Positions 56,680-64,000 of a stretch of 64,000 nucleotides of DNA are shown in pieces. Each line of letters starts with the position of its first letter. Positions within the stretch are counted from its first letter, which is position 1. Made by a program: the position numbers and the translations under genes. The notes under the pieces are model-generated. The model made no database searches and was not told where the DNA came from. It saw nothing but the letters and a program-made list of their open reading frames with translations. Source of the DNA: Dromaius novaehollandiae (taxonomy: Eukaryota; Chordata; Aves; Casuariiformes; Dromaiidae); contig NC_088117.1 in assembly GCF_036370855.1 (NCBI RefSeq), forward strand, positions 558,001 through 622,000, in the 5' to 3' direction.

Positions 56680-59624
56680 ATTTAGAAACTACCCTGCTGC
56701 AGCAGAAGGGACACCAGTTTTCTTTTCTTCTTTTGGCAAAGTTAAATTCAAACCCAAATACTGCTACCTGTGTTACTTTTGTTTGCTTTGAGCCTCTGTT
56801 TCCTCCATCCCCAAGCTGTAAGGAGTAGAGCTGTGCACTGCTGGGGTTTAAAGAATGATGAGACTGCCCAAGCTTCTGAAGAAGCAGGGAGGTTTCCAGA
56901 GGCAGGGCTTTCCCTCCCCCAAGGGCTAAGGGGAGCTGGCAGGGATTTGAGAACCAGCAAGGCAGGGAATGAGTACAGAAAAGCTGGGGGGAGAAAACGC
57001 AGCATGAGAGAAGTGACTGCAGGAGGAGAGGGAAGTACTAAATCGTTGTTTTCACCCCCTTGCCAGAGAGCTCCACAGCAGAGAAGGCAGCTGCAGAAAC
57101 CAGTCGCTCACACACTGCAGCGTCTCCAGCACACCCAGCTCAGCCTTTTAAGCAGAGCGGTGCCCTTGCCCTGCTGGGACTCCCCAGCCTGTCCTAGGGC
57201 TCCCAGGATGGGACTGCAGGGGAACTGCCCCTGCGCCACTGCCCCAAACCTGCCGGGCCACCCCGTAAGACTTTGGAGACCGCTCAGGACCCAAGCCACG
57301 CAAGCAGGACACCTCAACATGGTCCCAGGCTGCAGGAACAAGGCCGGCCAAACCAGCCTGAAACCACTGCTTGCTTCCAAAGGACCTGTTTGCGCTGGGC
57401 CGCTCCTACAGCAGCAACTAGCACCGCAGAACAGCAGAGGGGGGCGGTGGGTGCTGCGAACCCGGTGACATTTCTAAGGGGCAGCTGGCACAAGTGAGCA
57501 AGTTTTGGCAGCTCTGTGCACATGCAGAGGATGGGTTCTTGACATGCTTTCCTCCTCCTGCTCGCCTCTTCCTCTTGGGATGCACTTACACCCCTTGGCC
57601 CTACACAGAGACCAAAGGAGGAAGAGCAGCAGCGTCACATGATGCAAGAGACTCGCTGGGCCCAGGGAGGCCCCTGCCTAAACCACCATGTTCACACAAG
57701 CCAAGCATCGCCAGAGCAAGCCCGACACAAAGCCTCTGCTATTGCAGCTCTCAGTCCGCTCGGCGCCTGTGCAGCACGTGAGACCAGCCAAGGTGCGTTA
57801 ATGACCTTTACAAAGCCTTTCAAAGCCAAGTTGCAGGAGTTGTTCTCACATTCTTCCTAGGAAGACAGCAATGTGAGGCTAACCCAGCAGGTGAGCCTCC
57901 CTCCAGCACCATACTTCCCACGGACAAGCAGTAGGGATACATAACACAGGACTGTTGAACTGAAATGGTTTTAGGCGGAGTTTGAGAGGCTGTCCTGAGA
58001 AAGCCCAGAGGCCAAGTTGGAGGGCAGGTGTGACGGGACTGGGGCATTCGTGACTCCGTCCCTTCTGCTCACCTACAGAAGGGGATGTCTTTGTTGCAGA
58101 AGGGTAGTGTCAAGATAACCATCAACGGCCTAATTCTCTGGTATGCAGATAGTCAACGTTCTGGAAGTAGGCAGATGTCTGGGGAGAGGAAGTCCTCTCT
58201 CCGGACAGCTGCCAAGGTGACTGTGCCACTCTAGGCGAGCACTGAGACTGCTACTGAAGCAATTCTGCGCTTTCCTGCAAGGCAGCACATGTCTTTGCCC
58301 ACACACTCCCCTTTCTCGGGGGCACACACCCAGAGAAGCCCACGCTGGCCTCCTTTGGTCAGCAAGAGCTACAGGGGCCTGGCCAGCATCCTAAACCCCC
58401 GTGCTGTTGAACGTGCAGCCAAAACAGAACGCAGTGAGCAACGCAGCTTTTATCTGCAAACAACTGCTCCGCGGCAAAGCAGAAGAAATGCCTCCCGGCA
58501 AGGGGGAAATAGGAACACAGACCAAACTGCCTTCTGAGGAAAAACAAGTCCCTAACAATGGGAGATGGTTCCAGCTTGAAAACTCTGGGGTGGGGAAAAT
58601 TAAACCGGTCACCTGCCCCCTCGTCTCAAAGGAGTCCGCAAGGGAGAACACCCAAGAACACTGGCTTGGAGTCAGAGGAGCGCTCACTGGGGACAGGGAA
58701 ATGACAGGAAAGGAAATGGCATTTCCCAGGAAGAGGAAGGAAACGGAATCATGCCACGAAGTCCCTCAGACCAGCCCACTGCACAGGAGCCTCCTTCCCA
58801 GCCACCTCCAGAGGCAGAGGCGTTCTTTGCCTCCTCAAGTCTAACAGAGCCCACAGCAAAGTACCTCAGAGCTGAAGAGCAGCCTTGGCCTCTGCAAAGA
58901 AGGAGGCAACAAGCTCCGAGAAGAAACAAACACTGTGCCAGCGCCTGCACATCCAGACTTTCTTCCAAAGCCACCTCCCTGCCATTGGAAGCTTCAGTCC
59001 TGCAGGAAGAGAAGTATTTGCACCTCGGGCATATTAAACTCGTCTCCAGGAGGACAATTCACGTCAGAGCCTGGGAACCGACAGAATCCCCCTGCGTGCT
59101 AGTTATGGCCAGGCTTGCACAACTGAGCCCTTCACGCTCCCGTGATGTCATTGTAGAAGTCAGGGGACGCACAAGCCAAAACATGAGGAAAGACAGAAAT
59201 ACCATTTGCATAAAGCTGCCTCCCTGCCTGTGCACGTTCTTCTGGGCCACCGACTCTTTCCTCGCAGACCTTTCCTGCCTCCCCTGCACCCAAGCTTTTG
59301 CGACTCGGGAATCACTCAACATCAGCTTGACAGGGTCAGTGCTTCTGCTAGAAAACCCGGAGGGGCAGCTGGGCAGACTCAGCTCTGCTGCTCCACCACA
59401 GCCCACAAATCCCAAACCTACCAGAGGACAGGAAAAATGGAGGAAGCTCCCTGCCCTTCCTTTCTCCTTCCTGCCCTTCCCAAGGGTGATGTTGCCCTCA
59501 TCACCAGGGCCACCAGCACTCACCCCTCTCTCAGAGAGACACGTCCAGGCCAATACCTTCTTGCCAGGACTACAAGCCATCACTTAACTAAACCACAGGT
59601 GTCCCAGTTCTTCAAAGCACACAG
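56680..59624. other. No supported gene between the membrane-protein gene and provirus 2
   Basis: There are long open frames on both strands, such as 56,770-57,468 and 58,751-59,587 on plus, and 59,059-59,583 on minus. The sequence is moderately GC-rich with few stops by chance, and I see no domain or exon structure. The frame at 56,770 begins with a short hydrophobic leader but continues as low-complexity text. No repeats recognised. Confidence 0.45.
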
Positions 59625-60162
59625 TGCTATGGAAAATTATGCTCGCCAGCCACCATAACAGGGTCCGACCCTAGGTTCCCGCTGAGAAGTTCAGAGCCAA
59701 ATCAAAGCATATTTAATACAATTTAATGATGCATGTGCAGCAATTGCAGCTGGAGCTAGGTGCCTCCCAAGAGGCACCCCAAACAAAGAAATCCCTGGGC
59801 AATTATACCCTCACAAGCTAAGCTCCCCACACCCCATGCAAAGCTTCAGACCAATCACCATATCTGGCTCTGGGGGCTTCGTGTTCTTCGGTGGCTCCCA
59901 CTGCTGTCTCTAGGCAGCCTGGTTTGCCTTATCTTTATTGTGGTGGCTTCTGCTGATGGACTTCGCTTCCTCGTAAGCTTCCTTATCTTTCCACCTTGCA
60001 CCGGCCCTGGCGCCCTTCCTTACTGGACTAGCTGACAGTTCCTCATGTTATCTGAGTGCAGCCTAAGGCTTCAGCGCATTTAGCTACTCATGCTAAGCAA
60101 GGTTTATATAAGTTGCGCTAAGCTGTTACCTCTAGACAGTTCCAGCTCAATATTCTTTAACA
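59625..60162 (-). repeat. Provirus 2, 3' LTR
   Basis: The LTR is 538 bases, with plus-strand ends TGCTATGG and CTTTAACA. The minus strand has a TATA box (TATATAAA) at about 60,103-60,110. It shares its ends and most of its text with the solo LTR at 61,324-62,079 in reverse orientation, but is about 220 bases shorter, so it carries internal deletions. Confidence 0.85.
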
Positions 60163-60174
60163 GTCCTCCCTTTG
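60163..60174 (-). other. Provirus 2 polypurine tract
   Basis: The minus strand reads CAAAGGGAGGAC directly before the 3' LTR, the expected plus-strand primer site. Confidence 0.75.
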
Positions 60175-60189
60175 TTTCTGGTAAGCATC

Positions 60190-60542
60190 CCTGCTAATCC
60201 TTTAGACAAGAGTTCTCAAAGGCTGTCAAGGCATACCATCACTTTCCATAATCTAATGTACAATAGGATCGTAAGTAATAGGCATAACATGGTTAAACTT
60301 AACACAACTACTCCTGGGTACAACACGTGAGTATGAATCCCTGTTGCAGTTGGTGATCATCCCAGAGGAGTTTCCCAACCATGATGTGCTCCGTCCTGCT
60401 TCACCCTTTCCAAGACGTCCTGTATCTCCTCTGTATCATGATGAGTGGCGATTAGAGCTTTTTGTCCATTGTTTTGGATGCGCTCTAGCAGCTGACGCAG
60501 CTCATCACGTTGCGGTAGTTTCTCCACCAATGTAAGATTCAT
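60190..60542 (-). pseudogene. env: Provirus 2 env, end of the transmembrane subunit
   Basis: The minus strand shows a charged helical stretch (RDELRQLLERIQNNGQKA), a short tryptophan-containing segment (HHGWETPLG) and, after a frame break, a hydrophobic anchor (VVVLSLTMLCLLLITILLY) with a short tail. The rest of env is missing. Confidence 0.7.
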
Positions 60543-60800
60543 TCCGATGGGGGTAAGCAGTCAAGCTTGACTCAGTGTGTAATTAGATTGTAACAATGGA
60601 TAAGACGTACCAGGAGCTGAAGAACTAAGTTACCAACGCAACTATTTGAGTGATTACTTGTCTTTACAGCAATGTTCTCTACGAATATAAGACTACAAAT
60701 GGTTCTCATACATACACAGCCTTTCCCAATATATACAAGTACAGTCTAACAGCAAAATTGGAACATAGTATGACAGTATATGGCCTGTCCCATTTGGGTT
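60543..60800 (-). other. Provirus 2, unassigned internal segment
   Basis: About 260 bases between the env end and the integrase C-terminal remnant. I could not assign them to a retroviral domain; probably what remains of env after deletion. Confidence 0.4.
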
Positions 60801-61323
60801 TTAACTTGGATTTTCATAAAAATACTTTAACTAAAACTTCATCCCCAGGCTGTGTAACAGGCACTTGTATTTCAGGTGGTGGGGACTGATACCACTGAGC
60901 ATATTTTTTAAGATTTTCAAACCTTTTTTGCATACTTAGATCACACTGGCTTAGTCGTTCATTTCCGTCTAACAGGCTGCTCTTAGCTGGAATAGAAGTC
61001 CCTCGTATAGCTAAAGGTCTCCCACAGAGAATTTCAGCTGGTGGTAGTCCTACGGGTTGTTCTGGAGCATTTCGTACGTCCCACAGAGCAAAGTTTAGGG
61101 CTTCTGGCCATTTTAGGCCACTGTGTGTGCATACCTTTGCGATTCTTTCGTCTAATGTCCTGTTCTTTTTGCAGCCACGTATATTCCTGCACTGGCCCAG
61201 ACTTTCTGTACTTGCCTAGCTACCGCCTCTGCTCCCCCATGAGCTTTCTCGTGAAACCACCTAGCTGTAGGAACTGCATTTTGGGGAGAGGCAGAACTGG
61301 TTTTCCCCCTAATTGTCCATATT
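60801..61323 (-). pseudogene. pol: Provirus 2 pol, integrase remnants
   Basis: The end next to the solo LTR keeps part of the zinc-binding domain (RWFHEKAHGGAEAVARQVQK). Then, after an in-frame stop, the text jumps to the C-terminal part (WPEALNFALWDVRNAPEQPV). The catalytic core with its acidic residues is missing, so this integrase is dead. Confidence 0.75.
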
Positions 61324-62079
61324 TGTTAAAGAATAGCGAACTGAAACTGTCTAGAGGTAGCCGCTTAGCACAACTTATATAAAACTTGCTTAGCATGAGT
61401 AGCTAAATTTGCTGAAGCCTTAGGCCGCACTTAGATAAAATAATGAACTTTTACTTAGTCCAGTAAGAAAGAGCTGGTTCAAGCTAGGAAGATAAGGAAG
61501 TTACAAGCAGTCTGCATTCCTGCGTCTCACACTCCGAAAGGGAGGGTGTCTGCAGGAATGCGTCTCACACTCCGAAAGGGAGGGCGTCAAGGCTTTGAAG
61601 TAAGACCAGTGCATTAGGGCATTAGGACCTTGAGGGACAAAGCCTTAGCTCACTGCTGGGGCAGTGTTAATTGTTATGATTTAGAATCACCTCCTCCTCA
61701 GGACCTTGAGACACAACAGTAAGACCCCACAAAAACAGAGGTACAACCGTCAGCAGAGACTGCAAAAAACAAAAATAAGGAGAAAAACAGCTTACCTCAG
61801 AATGATGATGAGACCCAATGAGGAGCAGGAGACCCCAGACCAAAAAATTACTATTGGTCTAACTACCATGTGAGGGGTGGGAAATGTAAGTTGAAAAAAC
61901 TATAATTGCCCAGGATTTGTTTATGTTAGGGTCCCTCTTCGGAGGCACCCAGCTCGAGCTGTAATTACTGCACGCGCGTCATTAATATTTAATTTGTTTT
62001 GATTTGGCTCCAAAATTTTTCTGCGGGAACCTAGGGTCGAGCCCTGTTATGGTGGCCGACAAGCCTAATTTCCATAACA
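61324..62079 (+). mobile_element. Solo LTR inserted in provirus 2 pol
   Basis: The LTR is 756 bases from TGTTAAAG to CATAACA, on the plus strand, opposite to its host provirus. The 5-base duplication ATATT flanks it exactly (61,319-61,323 and 62,080-62,084). TATATAAAA at 61,376-61,384 is the promoter box. A 38-base-period tandem repeat starts at 61,521. It belongs to the same LTR family as the 3' LTR of provirus 2. Confidence 0.92.
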
Positions 62080-63119
62080 ATATTCCATCATCATCTTGTT
62101 CTACTTCCCTTTGTTCCCATTGTTTCTTCTCTTCCACGGAGCAGGCCTTCTCATACATGGTTCTGGGGTCTATGACATTTGGCCATTCACTTTGGTTCAT
62201 CCTTGGAAGTGCCACCACACGGCCTCTCAGAGGTTCATGGGCTGCAGCCTTTGCAGCGGCGTCAGCTAAAGCATTTCCTTTACTGATTTCTGTAGTGTCT
62301 TTAGGATGGGCTGGGCAGTGTATTACAGCAATTTCTTTGGGCCTTTGGACTGCTTCCAGCCAATTACGTATTTCTTCTGCACTAGCTGTTTTCTTTCCTG
62401 ATCATGTAAAAAAAAAAAAAATCCTCGTTTTTTCCATAACATCCCAGTTGCCTCACATATCCCAAAGGCATATCGAGAGGCACTGTAGATGTCAACTTGC
62501 TTCCTTTTCCTAGGTGCCCTGCACGTGTCAAGGCTACTAGTTCTGCGCCTTGCACACTCATTCATGTGGGAAGCAGTTCGGCCTCCATTACTCGTTTTTG
62601 GCTGACTACAGCACACCCAGTTTGACGTTGTCCATGTGGGTAGCAGGATGAGCTGTTTACAAATAGAACCAGATCCGGTTTTTGCAAAGGAACATCAGTT
62701 AAATGGGTTCTCGGCTTACTGGAAGTGTGCATTACCTGCTCACATTGGTGATGTTTTTCTCCATCATCAGGCAGAGGTATTAGAGTTGCTGGATTCAGGG
62801 TATTGCATCTTTTTAGGACTACATTATCTGCCATGAGGAGGATCAGTTCGTATCTGTGTGCCCGTTGTGGCCATAATGCCTGGGTCGCATATCGTTTAAT
62901 AGTATCTCCACTTTGTGCGGCACATGAACTGTGACAGGGTGCCCCAGAATGAGAGGGCGGCTTCTCTCTCCCTATTGCCGCTGTTGCTGCCACCGATTTG
63001 GTGCAGGATGGCGCCCCTGCTGCAACCAAATCTAGCTGAGCAGAATATGCTACCGGTCTCTGGTGGGGTCCTACTTTTTGCCTCATTACTCTGCTGGCAA
63101 TCCCCTTACGTTCATGTAC
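62080..63119 (-). pseudogene. pol: Provirus 2 pol, RNase H region
   Basis: Reading leftward: connection text (HQRPVAYSAQLDLVAAG near 63,060), an RNase H remnant where the expected TDGSS has become VNSSS near 62,660, an Ala-rich stretch near 62,250 (the end of RNase H), and a Glu/Lys-rich linker toward integrase. An A run at 62,407-62,419 and several stops break it. Confidence 0.75.
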
Positions 63120-63453
63120 CTATAAATTGAAGGGCTTTGTATATTCTGGGAGCCCGAGAGCAGGCGCGGATGCCAAAGCTCCTTTCATAGTTCTAAAAGC
63201 TTGCTCTCTTTCGAGGCCCCACGCAATGGGTTCTGCTGCTTCATTTCTAGTGGCCTCTGTCAGGGGTTTTGCTAATTCTCCCAACCCAGGAACCCATGGT
63301 CTGCAACAATCCCCCAGATCCAAGGAATCCTCCTAACTGTTTCTGTGTTACTGCACGGGGGAGTTTTATGATAGCATTTACTCTCTCTGGGTCTCTGGGA
63401 GTCGTTGCCCTTCTCTTAGAATGAACCCCAAGTACTCTACCTCTTTTTGACAC
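63120..63453 (-). pseudogene. pol: Provirus 2 pol, RT thumb and connection
   Basis: Contains AVTQKQLGGFLGSGGL and, in another frame, PGLGELAKPLTEATRNE and SAPALGLPEYTKPFNL, the thumb and connection of gamma-type RT. A frame change separates the two halves. Confidence 0.8.
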
Positions 63454-63462
63454 AGCTGGAGT

Positions 63463-64000
63463 TTAGACGGAGATGCCCGGTGACCCTTTTTCTGTTAAAG
63501 TAGGACACAGATATGCAGAGTCCATTATACAGGTATCCTCATCCTTACTCGCTATCAGTAAACCATCTACATATTGCCTGAGAGTTGACCCACCCGGTAA
63601 TTCTACATCTTTTAAATCATTCCTTAACACTTGTGAGGAAAGGGTGGGAGAGCCAGTGAACCCTTGTGGGAGGTGTGTCCACGTCCGCTGTTGCCCTTTC
63701 CATGTAAAGGCGAACAAGGGTTGACTACTTTCCTCAAGCGGGATCCTAAAGAAAGCAGCAGTTAGGTCAATTACAGGGAAACATTTTGCCCAACGTGGCA
63801 TTTGTAAAAGCACTGTGGAAGGATCAGGCACTACTGGGGGAGGGGTCACCACACGTTGATCGATTGCTCGCAAATCTTGGACAAACTGGTATTCTGGATC
63901 GCCATCAGAATCCCGCCCGTGCTTTTTAACTGGCACAATCGGAGTGTTGTATGGGGATTCACAGACCCTAAGGAGACCCAGTTTTACATCGTGATCCGTT
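63463..64000 (-). pseudogene. pol: Provirus 2 pol, reverse transcriptase core
   Basis: Contains YQFVQDLRAIDQRVV, PVIDLTAAFFRIPL (catalytic Asp), LPQGFTGSPTL and LRQYVDGLLIAS. In the last, the YVDD active-site motif is YVDG, so one catalytic Asp is lost. The upstream part continues beyond the window. Confidence 0.88.

Larger units (their letters stand above)
59625..64000 (-). mobile_element. Endogenous gamma-type retrovirus, provirus 2 (runs off window)
   Basis: A minus-strand provirus whose 3' LTR, env end, polypurine tract and most of pol are present. The 5' part lies beyond 64,000. It is more decayed than provirus 1: pol has many stops, the integrase core and most of env are deleted, and a solo LTR sits inside pol. 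Its RT is of gamma type but clearly different in sequence from that of provirus 1. Confidence 0.9.

Noticed and set aside
56770-57468. 232-codon plus-strand frame starting with a hydrophobic leader
   Set aside because: It lies just after the polyadenylation signal. The rest is unstructured and compositionally biased with no recognisable domain, so I did not call it a gene.
58751-59587. 278-codon plus-strand frame and an overlapping minus-strand frame
   Set aside because: No domain, no start context and open on both strands at once; chance in moderately GC-rich DNA.

Overview
This is vertebrate nuclear DNA, most likely from a bird. The evidence is long spliced genes with short exons, CR1-type LINEs whose 3' ends carry the short CACAGAAT repeat, gamma-type endogenous retroviruses, and GC-rich CpG-island promoters. 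No bacterial, plasmid or CRISPR features were seen. All gene models are read by eye from exon sequence, splice sites and reading phase, with no transcript data.

Left part (1 to about 13,980): no convincing protein gene. It holds a degenerate pyrimidine/purine repeat present as an inverted pair (3,559-3,800 and 11,426-11,643). It also holds an old CR1 LINE (about 4,524-8,400, minus) that was split by a second CR1 (5,660-7,348).

Centre (13,983-36,048, minus strand): ANKMY1, the ankyrin-repeat and MYND-domain protein. Fourteen coding exons are found, from a CpG-island first exon through MORN repeats and ankyrin repeats to a C-terminal MYND zinc finger. Splice phases chain perfectly except at one point, where one exon is still unlocated. 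A 5'-truncated plus-strand CR1 lies in one intron.

Right part (40,181-48,123, minus): a nearly full-length but decayed gamma-type provirus (LTR-gag-pro-pol-env-LTR). Its 5' LTR adjoins fragments of another LTR copy and then a CpG island. From that island a plus-strand gene runs from 49,144 to 56,630. I do not recognise it. The model has 13 exons that join in phase into one 558-codon type I membrane protein: a signal peptide, many 20-26-residue phase-1 exon modules, a 110-residue Cys-containing exon, one transmembrane helix and a Pro/Arg-rich tail with SH3-type motifs. The locus has grown by repeated internal duplication, including a dead second copy of the transmembrane exon. This is the best candidate for something undescribed.

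The far right (59,625-64,000, minus) is a second degraded gamma-type provirus running off the window edge. Its pol gene is interrupted by a solo LTR in the opposite orientation with a clean 5-bp target duplication. The two provirus families share an LTR promoter-proximal block.
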